Shown piece after piece: positions 1-5,610 of a stretch of 7,712 nt of DNA. The stretch's first letter is position 1. Each line of letters begins with the position of its first letter. The stretch comes from Alphaproteobacteria bacterium (GTDB lineage: Bacteria > Pseudomonadota > Alphaproteobacteria > UBA8366 > GCA-2717185), in contig JAESSL010000142.1 of the NCBI GenBank assembly GCA_016764135.1, positions 1 through 7,712 on the forward strand, given 5' to 3'. The notes under the pieces were generated by a model. That model was not told the origin of the DNA, ran no database searches, and saw only the letters and a list, made by a program, of their open reading frames with translations. A program made the position numbers and the translations under genes.

Positions 1-214
1 GCAATGGCGTGGCCGCGCGCGCAAATCCATCGGCGCGATCTACGCCGCCGCCGGGAAAGACGTAATGGTTGGGGAAAAAGACGTGATCGGCGCTCCGCTC
101 GCCCAGCAAGACTTCCGGTCCTTTTCGGGAATTGCGGACAATCAGAAGGGTCGCCGCGTCCCGAGGGCGCCGATACGGGTGTTTCGTCTCCGATGGCGTG
201 TTGTCAGCGGGCAT
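1..214 (-). CDS. NUDIX hydrolase, N-terminal part (gene runs off the left edge)
   Basis: Reading the complementary strand leftward from an ATG at 214-212 gives 71 uninterrupted codons that continue beyond the window. The peptide begins MPADNTPSETKHPYRRPRDA. Residues 19-32 then form a strand with the 'DAATLLIVRN' pattern, residues 33-40 read KGPEVLLG, and residues 52-59 read VFPGGGVD. That order (DAAT..L.VR, EVLLG.RS, then FPGG.VD) is typical of the N-terminal half of NUDIX-superfamily pyrophosphohydrolases, which cleave nucleoside-diphosphate-linked compounds such as CoA or nucleotide sugars. The catalytic NUDIX box (G-x5-E-x7-REUxEExGU) would lie further left, so catalysis and substrate cannot be judged. 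An AGGAA ribosome-binding site (222-226 on the plus strand) sits 7 bases before the ATG, which supports this start. The gene is divergent from fahA, so there is no reason to assume a shared pathway. Family assignment is fairly sure; specific function is unknown. Confidence 0.8.
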   Translation of the reverse strand, partial: MPADNTPSETKHPYRRPRDAATLLIVRNSRKGPEVLLGERSADHVFFPNHYVFPGGGVDRADGFARAATPL

Positions 215-415
215 CGTGGAATTCCTGATTTGCGATGACTATTCGAAGGCCCGTTGTTCAAAATGTCAATTGCTGGAAGCGACTTGCCTTGAAGCTGAAT
301 TCAGATTCTTCATTTGTGATGAAAACAATTTTATTTCCGGATTGATTCTTCCGGCGGAGGTGGTGTGATATTGGAATTCAGGTTTTCAGGTCAGTAATCG
401 GGGAGATTTACCGCA
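215..415. other. Divergent intergenic spacer between NUDIX gene and fahA
   Basis: These 201 bases separate two genes that point away from each other and must hold the promoters of both. The NUDIX promoter is at 241-269. For fahA I see only a weak candidate, TTGATT (342-347) and GATATT (367-372) with a long 19-base spacer and an upstream TG. The spacer contains a perfect 10-base palindrome, CTGAATTCAG, at 295-304. GAATTC also occurs at 219-224 and 374-379. The middle part (about 300-335) is clearly more AT-rich than the flanking genes. The short open frames crossing this stretch lack coding character and conflict with the NUDIX reading, so I do not call any gene here. Confidence 0.6.
241..269 (-). 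promoter_or_regulatory. Predicted sigma70-type promoter of the NUDIX gene
   Basis: On the minus strand a perfect TTGACA -35 box (plus-strand 264-269) is followed by a 17-base spacer and TCGAAT (241-246), which matches 4 of 6 bases of the -10 consensus. Transcription would start near 234. That leaves a leader of about 20 bases holding the AGGAA ribosome-binding site and the ATG at 214. The agreement of box quality, spacing and distance to the gene makes this the best promoter prediction in the window, but it is pattern-based only. Confidence 0.55.
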
Positions 416-1747
416 ATGACGGTCACGAATGAAACGCATGACATTGGCCTTAAAAGCTGGGTCGAGACGGCGAATGGGTCGGAGACGGATTTCCCCATAC
501 AAAATCTTCCGTTCGGCGTTTTCCGCCGCCATGGCGACGATGAGCCCTTTCGCGGCGGCGTGGCCATCGGCGATCAGATACTCGACATGACGGCGTGCGC
601 CCAGGCGGGGGTGTTCGATGGGCTGGCGGCGGCGTCTGCAGCGGCGGCGTCCGAATCGAGTCTGAATTCGTTCATGGCGCTGGGTCCAAAACACTGGTCC
701 GCCCTGCGGCTGGCGATCTCCCGGCTTTTGAGAACGGGATCTCCGGATCAGGCGGTCGGGGAGGCGGCGCTGGTGCCCCTGTATGAGGTGGAGTTCGCTG
801 TCCCTGGCGCCATCGCCAATTTCACCGATTTCTACACCTCGCTCGACCACGCGAATAATGGCGGCCGGTTGAGTCGGCGCGATCCGCCGCTGTTTCCGAA
901 TTTCAAGCATCTGCCGGTGGCGTATCATGGCCGGGCGTCGTCCATATCCATCGGTGGTTCGCCCTGTCGCCGGCCCCGCGGGCAGATCGTTCTTCCTGAC
1001 GCCAAGGGGCCCAGTTTTGAGCCGGTGCGAATGCTGGATTACGAGATGGAGATTGGCGCCTATGTTGGCGTTGGCAATCCGAAAGGATACCCCATTCCGC
1101 TGGCGGAAGCGGATCAACGATTGTTTGGGCTATGTCTGCTGAACGACTGGTCGGCGCGCGATATACAGGGATGGGAATCGCAGCCGCTCGGGCCGTTCCT
1201 GGCCAAAAGTTTCATGACGTCGGTATCGCCCTGGATCGTGACGATGGAGGCGCTGGCGCCGTTCCGCGTGGCGGCGGCGGATCGTGGCGACGACGCCCCT
1301 GAATTGCTGGCGCATCTGAACGAGGCGTCGGATCGGGCGTCCGGCGGCCTGGACGTAACGGTCGAGGTTTATCTGAGCTCGGCGCGAATGCGCGAGGCGG
1401 GAACGCCGCCCGTGCGGCGCAGTCAGGGATATTTTCGCAAAAATTACTGGACCGTGTTCCAGATGCTCGCCCATCACGCGAGCAACGGGTGCAATATGCA
1501 GACCGGAGACCTCTTCGGCAGCGGGACGGTGTCTGGTCCCGTACGCGACGAAATGGGGTGCCTGATGGAGATCTCGGAGCGCGGCGCGGCGCCGTTTGAA
1601 CTGCCTGGCGGCGAATCCCGGACCTTTCTGGAGGATGGCGACGAAGTGATTTTCCGGGGAAAATGCGAGCGGAAAAATTTTGCGACTATCGGTTTTGGCG
1701 AGTGCCGGGGACGTGTCTCGCCCGCCCATCCTGCGCTAAATAGTTGA
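416..1747 (+). CDS. fahA: Fumarylacetoacetase (fumarylacetoacetate hydrolase)
   Basis: This 443-residue protein would hydrolyse 4-fumarylacetoacetate to fumarate and acetoacetate, the last step of the tyrosine/phenylalanine homogentisate pathway, in the cytoplasm. Residues 1-100 match the small N-terminal FAH domain, with the typical DFPIQNLPFGVF stretch. The rest is the catalytic beta-roll domain. By alignment in my head to mouse FAH, the metal ligands are D138 (D126), E210 and E212 (E199, E201) and D244 (D233). The catalytic histidine is H145 (H133). Substrate-contacting residues are Y140, R154, Y170 and K264, and the general-acid-side glutamate is probably E385 (E364). Motifs YHGRASS, NDWSARDIQGWE and PLGPFLAKSF are intact. 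The length is slightly above the usual ~420-430, mainly in the region after residue 280. GGGGAG at 400-405 lies 10 bases before the ATG. The gene stands alone here: no hmgA, maiA or hpd is visible, and 145 bases separate it from the importer. Family confidence is very high. Confidence 0.96.
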   Translation: MTVTNETHDIGLKSWVETANGSETDFPIQNLPFGVFRRHGDDEPFRGGVAIGDQILDMTACAQAGVFDGLAAASAAAASESSLNSFMALGPKHWSALRLAISRLLRTGSPDQAVGEAALVPLYEVEFAVPGAIANFTDFYTSLDHANNGGRLSRRDPPLFPNFKHLPVAYHGRASSISIGGSPCRRPRGQIVLPDAKGPSFEPVRMLDYEMEIGAYVGVGNPKGYPIPLAEADQRLFGLCLLNDWSARDIQGWESQPLGPFLAKSFMTSVSPWIVTMEALAPFRVAAADRGDDAPELLAHLNEASDRASGGLDVTVEVYLSSARMREAGTPPVRRSQGYFRKNYWTVFQMLAHHASNGCNMQTGDLFGSGTVSGPVRDEMGCLMEISERGAAPFELPGGESRTFLEDGDEVIFRGKCERKNFATIGFGECRGRVSPAHPALNS

Positions 1748-1829
1748 ACGTTGTCCGGACGAAGAGCAAAAAAAGTGACTCTTTGCGGTAGACAAAGGAA
1801 ACTGTGAATGTAATCGTTCGATGATGCGT

Positions 1830-1852
1830 TTATCAATTTCACACAATGATAA
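1830..1852. repeat. Inverted repeat upstream of the binding-protein gene, possible operator
   Basis: TTATCA (1830-1835) and its exact complement TGATAA (1847-1852) flank an 11-base centre. The repeat overlaps the -35 box of the predicted importer promoter, the usual place for a repressor or activator site. The pentamer TATCA recurs at 1861-1865 and 1889-1893. Six-base arms in AT-rich DNA can arise by chance, so the regulatory role is only an inference. Confidence 0.3.
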
Positions 1853-1866
1853 TAAGAAAATATCAA
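1838..1866 (+). promoter_or_regulatory. Predicted promoter of the ABC importer genes
   Basis: TTCACA (1838-1843, 5 of 6 consensus bases) is followed by an AT-rich 17-base spacer and TATCAA (1861-1866, 4 of 6). Transcription would start near 1873, just ahead of the strong ribosome-binding site at 1878-1886. The 145-base gap after fahA and the lack of a convincing fahA terminator mean that read-through from fahA could also contribute. Prediction from pattern only. Confidence 0.4.
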
Positions 1867-1877
1867 ATCAATCCCAC

Positions 1878-1886
1878 AGGAGGAGG
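1878..1886 (+). promoter_or_regulatory. Strong ribosome-binding site that fixes the binding-protein start
   Basis: AGGAGGAGG lies 6 bases before the ATG at 1893. An in-frame ATG at 1821 would add 24 residues (polar and basic, ending in HRRRII) in front of the signal peptide. It has no such site and would lie upstream of the predicted promoter. The start at 1893 is therefore preferred. This is the strongest Shine-Dalgarno sequence in the window, in keeping with an abundant periplasmic protein. Confidence 0.85.
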
Positions 1887-1892
1887 ATTATC

Positions 1893-3497
1893 ATGTACGG
1901 GAAAAAATTGGCGGTTGTGGCGGCGTTGTCGCTGTTTACCGCCGCGCTTGGCGCCAATGTGGCGTATGCGCAAAAAAGTGGCGGCGTTTTAAAGGCCTAT
2001 CACCGTGGAACGCCACCGAGCGGCTCCATCCACGAAGAAGCGACGAACTCGACGCTGACGCCTTATATGCCGGTTATGAACAATCTGGTCATGTATGACC
2101 AAAGCATCGCGATTAACAGCTTGGACACGATTGTTCCGGATCTGGCGAAAAGCTGGTCCTGGAGCGACGACAAGCTGAACTTGACCTTCAAGTTGCGTGA
2201 AGGCGTGAAATGGCATGATGGCAAGCCGTTCACCTCTGCTGACGTAAAATGCACCTGGTGGGATTTGCTGCTTGGCAATGGCGGGCGCAAATACAAATTG
2301 CGTAAAAACCCGCGGAAAGCCTGGTATAAAAACCTCAAAGGCGTGACAACCAATGGCGACCATGAGGTCACCTTTGAATTTGGTCGTCCGCAACCCGCGA
2401 TCCTGACGCTGTTGGCGTCTGGTTATTCTCCGGTTTATCCGTGCCACGTATCGCCGAAAAAAATGCGTACGGCGCCGATTGGAACGGGTCCGTTCAAGTT
2501 CGTTAAGTTGAAGCAGAACGAGAGCGTCAAGTTCACGAAGAACACGGATTACTGGAAAAAAGATCGACCGTACCTCGACGCTATCGAGTGGACAATTATT
2601 AAAAGTCGTTCGACACGCGTGTTGGCCTTTATCGCCGGCAAATTCGACATGACCTTTAATGCGGATCTGAGTGTGCCGTTGGCACAGGATGTTCGTGCGC
2701 AAGCCCCAACCGCCGTTTGCGAACGGGTCATGGGCGCAAGCATCAATCTGATCGTGAACCAGGCGAAACCGCCATTCGACAATGCGAATATTCGCAAGGC
2801 GATGGTGCTGACGCTTGATCGTAAATCCGCGATCCAGATTCTGAGTAAGGGTGAAAACCGCATGGGCGGCGCAATGTCTCCTCCGCCGCAGGGCGTTTGG
2901 GGTTTCACACCTGAGTTCATCAAGACGGTTGCGGGCTTTGGCCCCGACGTCCAGGCGAACCGGGTGGAAGCGCGTAAGCTCATGGAAAAAGAAGGCTATG
3001 GTCCTAATAATCGTTTGAAGGTTGAAGTTTCCACACGGAACATCGCCTCCTATCGGGATCCCGCCGTCTTGCTGATCGATTATATGAAGGAAATTTATAT
3101 CGACGGCACCCTGAAGACGATTGAAACCAGTAACTGGCACGCCACCGTGGCGCGTAAGGATTACATGGTTGGTCTGAATGCGACGGCGGTCGGGGTCGAT
3201 GATCCGGACGCCAACTTCTTCGAGAATTATTCCTGTGGCTCCCAACGGAACTACACGGGCTATTGTAAGCCTGAAATGGAAAAATTGTTCGTCGAGCAGT
3301 CGATGATGAGCGATCAGAAAGCACGCGCGAAGCTTGTCTTGCAAATTGACAAGCGGCTGCAAGAAGATGCGGCGCGTCCGATCCTGTATCACAACCAGAA
3401 CTTCACGTGTAAGCAAGCCTACGTAAAAGGTTTCGTGGCCCATGTGAACAGCCTGTATAACGGCTGGCGTATGGAAGACGTCTGGTTAGACAAGTAG
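1893..3497 (+). CDS. Periplasmic substrate-binding protein of a peptide/nickel-class ABC importer
   Basis: This 534-residue protein belongs to the SBP_bac_5 family (peptide/nickel-binding, cluster C), which captures solutes in the periplasm and delivers them to the membrane permeases. Residues 1-26 are a Sec signal peptide: MYGKK, a hydrophobic core, then ANVAYA with probable cleavage after A26. The mature chain shows family landmarks: PDLAKSW, FKLREGVKWHDGKPFTSADVK, IGTGPFKF, an N.DYWKKDRPYLD segment, and a DPD motif at 437-439. D437 appears to correspond to the aspartate that anchors the peptide amino group in E. coli DppA, though this motif also occurs in relatives with other ligands. The C-terminus ends NGWRMEDVWLDK. 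Length is usual for the family (~500-550). The gene heads a five-gene importer cluster, but a terminator-like hairpin separates it from the permeases. The substrate is unknown: peptides are the default, and opines, glycosides or metal chelates are possible. Confidence 0.93.
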   Translation: MYGKKLAVVAALSLFTAALGANVAYAQKSGGVLKAYHRGTPPSGSIHEEATNSTLTPYMPVMNNLVMYDQSIAINSLDTIVPDLAKSWSWSDDKLNLTFKLREGVKWHDGKPFTSADVKCTWWDLLLGNGGRKYKLRKNPRKAWYKNLKGVTTNGDHEVTFEFGRPQPAILTLLASGYSPVYPCHVSPKKMRTAPIGTGPFKFVKLKQNESVKFTKNTDYWKKDRPYLDAIEWTIIKSRSTRVLAFIAGKFDMTFNADLSVPLAQDVRAQAPTAVCERVMGASINLIVNQAKPPFDNANIRKAMVLTLDRKSAIQILSKGENRMGGAMSPPPQGVWGFTPEFIKTVAGFGPDVQANRVEARKLMEKEGYGPNNRLKVEVSTRNIASYRDPAVLLIDYMKEIYIDGTLKTIETSNWHATVARKDYMVGLNATAVGVDDPDANFFENYSCGSQRNYTGYCKPEMEKLFVEQSMMSDQKARAKLVLQIDKRLQEDAARPILYHNQNFTCKQAYVKGFVAHVNSLYNGWRMEDVWLDK

Positions 3498-3513
3498 CCT
3501 TGATTTAAGGTTC

Positions 3514-3561
3514 CTGGGCCGTGGCGGCCAAGCGTCGCCGCGGCCCAGACTTTTTTCTTTT
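3514..3561 (+). terminator. Intrinsic terminator-like hairpin between binding-protein and permease genes
   Basis: A 15-base left arm (3514-3528, starting CTGGGCCG) pairs with 3534-3548 (ending CGGCCCAG) around a 5-base loop. All 15 positions pair if two G-U wobbles are allowed. After two bases comes a T-run, TTTTTTCTTTT (3551-3561). A GC-rich stem followed at once by a U-tract is the standard rho-independent terminator. It starts 16 bases after the binding-protein stop codon. The permease genes follow only about 80 bases later on the same strand, so partial termination, giving more binding protein than permease message, is the likely role. It could also protect the upstream message from 3' exonucleases. 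Confidence 0.85.
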
Positions 3562-3626
3562 ATACCTTTCATTTAGTTTTTTAAATTTTGTTAATGGCGG
3601 GTTGATTCACAAACCGCCGGTTAGAC

Positions 3627-3633
3627 AGAGGGA
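3627..3633 (+). promoter_or_regulatory. Ribosome-binding site supporting a TTG start for the first permease
   Basis: AGAGGGA lies 6 bases before the TTG at 3640-3642. A TAG at 3622-3624 in the same frame rules out any earlier start, and the next in-frame ATG would remove the first 11 residues, cutting into the start of the first membrane helix. TTG is therefore the best start. Such a rare start codon usually lowers translation. Confidence 0.7.
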
Positions 3634-3639
3634 CGGGAA

Positions 3640-4587
3640 TTGGGCACTTATCTGATAAAGCGCTTCTTTTTGATGCTTTTGACGCTCCTGGGGATGTCGG
3701 TCATTATCTTTGTGATGTTGCGGCTGATGCCCGGCAATATCGTTGATATCATGTTCGATTCCGCCGGGTTCGTAGACCCGCTTGAAAAGGCGGAAATTGA
3801 AAAGGAACTCGGTCTCGATCGGCCCATACCGGTGCAGTATTTCGACTGGATCTGGGGCCTGATGCATTGGGATCTTGGCTTTTCGTATGTTTCGGAAATG
3901 CCCGCAGCGGAAGAATTAGGGCCTCGAATTCCCATTACCGCCAAACTCGCAATCATGGCGCTTGGCTTTTCAGTGTTGTTCGGCGTGCCGCTGGGCGTCA
4001 TCAGCGCGGTCAAACAGGACACGGCGCTGGATTACACCCTGCGCGTTATCAGTCTGAGTGGGTTATCGTTGCCGTCATTCTGGCTGGCGCTGCTGATCTT
4101 GATGTTCAGCGTCGCGGTTTTCAACGACATCCCGATTTATATGGAGCCGCCGGAAAATCTTCTGGATGAGTTGTTACTCTTCTCGATACCTGCGGCGGCG
4201 GTAGGCTTTCGAAGTTCGGCGTTGATTATGAGGCTGACGCGGTCGTCCATGCTCGAAGTGCTGCGGCAGGATTATATCCGTACGGCGCGCGCTAAAGGGG
4301 CGTCCGAAAATTCGGTCAATTACTCGCACGCGCTGAAGAACGCGTTCTTGCCGGTGACGACAATCATCGGCATTGAAGCGGCGTTTTTGATCGGCGGACT
4401 TATTATTACAGAGACGGTGTTCAACATTCCTGGCGTGGCGCACTTCCTGGTGGAAGCGATCCTGATGCGGGATTATCCCATTGTTCAGAATTTGGTCATG
4501 CTGATTGCATTGATCGTCGTAACGGTGAACTTCATCGTCGATCTGACCTACGGGGCGTTAGACCCGCGCATCAAATACGGTAGTTAA
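3640..4587 (+). CDS. ABC importer permease, DppB/OppB type
   Basis: This 315-residue inner-membrane protein is one half of the transport channel of a peptide/nickel-class importer (BPD_transp_1 family). The N-terminus GTYLIKRFFLMLLTLLGMS leads into membrane helix 1 (about 9-30), followed by a periplasmic segment with the family pattern GLDRPIPVQYFDWIWGLMHWDLGFS (55-82). Further hydrophobic segments lie near 100-122, 135-160, 178-197, 238-260 and 283-303, giving six helices. The cytoplasmic EAA loop that contacts the ATPase is at about 208-237, with core TARAKGAS (215-222). The end, DLTYGALDPRIKYG, is the usual DppB terminus. Length is normal. The start codon is TTG, the only plausible start after an in-frame stop. 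It follows the intercistronic terminator, so expression may depend on read-through or on a separate weak promoter in the AT-rich stretch 3550-3595. The partner permease begins 28 bases downstream. Confidence 0.93.
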   Translation: MGTYLIKRFFLMLLTLLGMSVIIFVMLRLMPGNIVDIMFDSAGFVDPLEKAEIEKELGLDRPIPVQYFDWIWGLMHWDLGFSYVSEMPAAEELGPRIPITAKLAIMALGFSVLFGVPLGVISAVKQDTALDYTLRVISLSGLSLPSFWLALLILMFSVAVFNDIPIYMEPPENLLDELLLFSIPAAAVGFRSSALIMRLTRSSMLEVLRQDYIRTARAKGASENSVNYSHALKNAFLPVTTIIGIEAAFLIGGLIITETVFNIPGVAHFLVEAILMRDYPIVQNLVMLIALIVVTVNFIVDLTYGALDPRIKYGS

Positions 4588-4615
4588 TGCAGGTTTCGGT
4601 TGGGAGAGCTGAATT

Positions 4616-5509
4616 ATGACGGATGTAGATCATCAATTGGAACTCGACAAAGCGGGGGCGAATATAAATTCCCGTTGGGACGCTGTTCTTCATTTTGCAA
4701 AAAACTACCCCTTGGCCGTCGGCGGGATCATTATTGTCATCATGTTTGTCGGCATGGCGATTTTTGCCGATGTGATTTCAAGCCATGATCCTGTGCAGAC
4801 AAACGCGAGCCTGTCACTGGCCGCGCCGTCGGCGAACAATATTCTCGGCGCCGATATGATGGGTCGGGACATGTTCGCCCGTATCGTCCACGGGTCGCGA
4901 ATTTCACTTGTCGTTGGCGTCTCGTCGACTTTGCTGGGCGGCATTATCGGGGTCGTTATCGGGCTGATGTCAGGCTACCTCCTGGGGTGGTTCGACCTGA
5001 TTATGCAGCGGATCATCGACATCATGCAGGCGTTGCCGCTTCTTGTGCTGGCGCTGGTGATGGCGGCGTCGCTTGGGCCATCGCTTGAAAATACGATATT
5101 GGCGATATCCATACCCCTTGTGCCACGCGTTGCGCGCGTGGTGCGGTCCAGTACGCTGGCGTTACGAGAAATGCCGTTTGTCGAAGCGGCGCGCGCCGCC
5201 GGGATGACGGAACTTCGCGTCGCGTTCAGGCATGTGTTGCCCAATACGTTAGCGCCGCTGATTGTGCTGGGAACGGCGCAGCTTGGCTCGGCGATCCTGG
5301 TGGAAGCGTCCCTGTCCTTTCTGGGACTGGGCGTTCCGGAACCGCATCCTTCCTGGGGGCGGATGTTGTCTGAAAACGCAGCGGAATATGCGCGCGTCGC
5401 GCCATGGTTGGTTATCTTCCCTGGTTTGGCGATCAGCATTGTTGTGTTCGGCACCAATCTTCTGGGTGACGCTTTGCGCGATATCCTCGATCCAAGACAG
5501 CGCACTTGA
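4616..5509 (+). CDS. ABC importer permease, DppC/OppC type
   Basis: This 297-residue inner-membrane protein is the second channel subunit. Residues 1-28 are a polar cytoplasmic tail. Helix 1 is at about 33-53 (OppC_N region), followed by the conserved segment LGADMMGRDMFARIVHGSRISL (77-98) that marks DppC/OppC proteins. More hydrophobic segments lie near 96-120, 128-152, 158-172, 212-232 and 262-285. The EAA loop, FVEAARAAGMTELRVAFRHVLPN (188-210), would dock onto an ATPase subunit. SFLGLGVPEPHPSWGRML (234-251) and the end GDALRDILDPR are typical of the family. GGGAG at 4602-4606 lies 9 bases before the ATG. The gene follows the first permease by 28 bases, so the two are almost certainly co-transcribed and probably form a heterodimer. 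Substrate cannot be inferred from this subunit. Confidence 0.94.
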   Translation: MTDVDHQLELDKAGANINSRWDAVLHFAKNYPLAVGGIIIVIMFVGMAIFADVISSHDPVQTNASLSLAAPSANNILGADMMGRDMFARIVHGSRISLVVGVSSTLLGGIIGVVIGLMSGYLLGWFDLIMQRIIDIMQALPLLVLALVMAASLGPSLENTILAISIPLVPRVARVVRSSTLALREMPFVEAARAAGMTELRVAFRHVLPNTLAPLIVLGTAQLGSAILVEASLSFLGLGVPEPHPSWGRMLSENAAEYARVAPWLVIFPGLAISIVVFGTNLLGDALRDILDPRQRT

Positions 5510-5610
5510 TGCGTGAAGGCTATTGGAATGGATAACGTTGGGAGTCTGCGCATTACGTTTGGCGCAGTGGTGTCGTTTAAATGAAACTACTAAACATGGC
5601 GAGTAATTGA
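5510..5610. other. Spacer between permease and ATPase genes with a small hairpin
   Basis: This 101-base gap is longer than the other gaps inside the transporter half. It holds an inverted repeat, CTGCGC (5546-5551) and GCGCAG (5562-5567), around a 10-base loop, with no T-run after it, so it is not an intrinsic terminator. No convincing promoter or small gene is seen. The repeat may affect message stability or be chance. Confidence 0.4.

Noticed and set aside
4..368. Two overlapping short plus-strand open frames at the left end
   Set aside because: The first lies over the clearly coding minus-strand NUDIX gene and has the arginine-rich composition of a shadow frame. The second crosses the divergent promoter region and has no ribosome-binding site.
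386..1117. A 243-codon open frame antisense to fahA
   Set aside because: Same reasoning: it shadows the conserved FAH reading frame, is arginine-rich, and resembles no family I know.
416..1747. Idea that this FAH-family protein is a different hydrolase (for example a short FAHD1-like decarboxylase)
   Set aside because: Full length, the N-terminal FAH domain and all mapped active-site residues (D138, H145, R154, Y170, E210, E212, D244, K264) match true fumarylacetoacetase.
1762..1786. Possible terminator after fahA
   Set aside because: Only 5-base AT-rich arms (GCAAA/TTTGC or AAGAG/CTCTT) can pair, and no T-run follows, so it is too weak to call.
1821..1892. Earlier in-frame start for the binding protein, adding 24 residues
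   Set aside because: The added stretch is polar and would bury the signal peptide. The strong AGGAGGAGG site serves the ATG at 1893, and 1821 lies upstream of the likely promoter.
1989..3443. A 484-codon open frame antisense to the binding-protein gene
   Set aside because: It lies wholly inside a strongly supported gene on the other strand, has no signal of a known family, is arginine- and histidine-rich, and reflects codon bias of the real gene.
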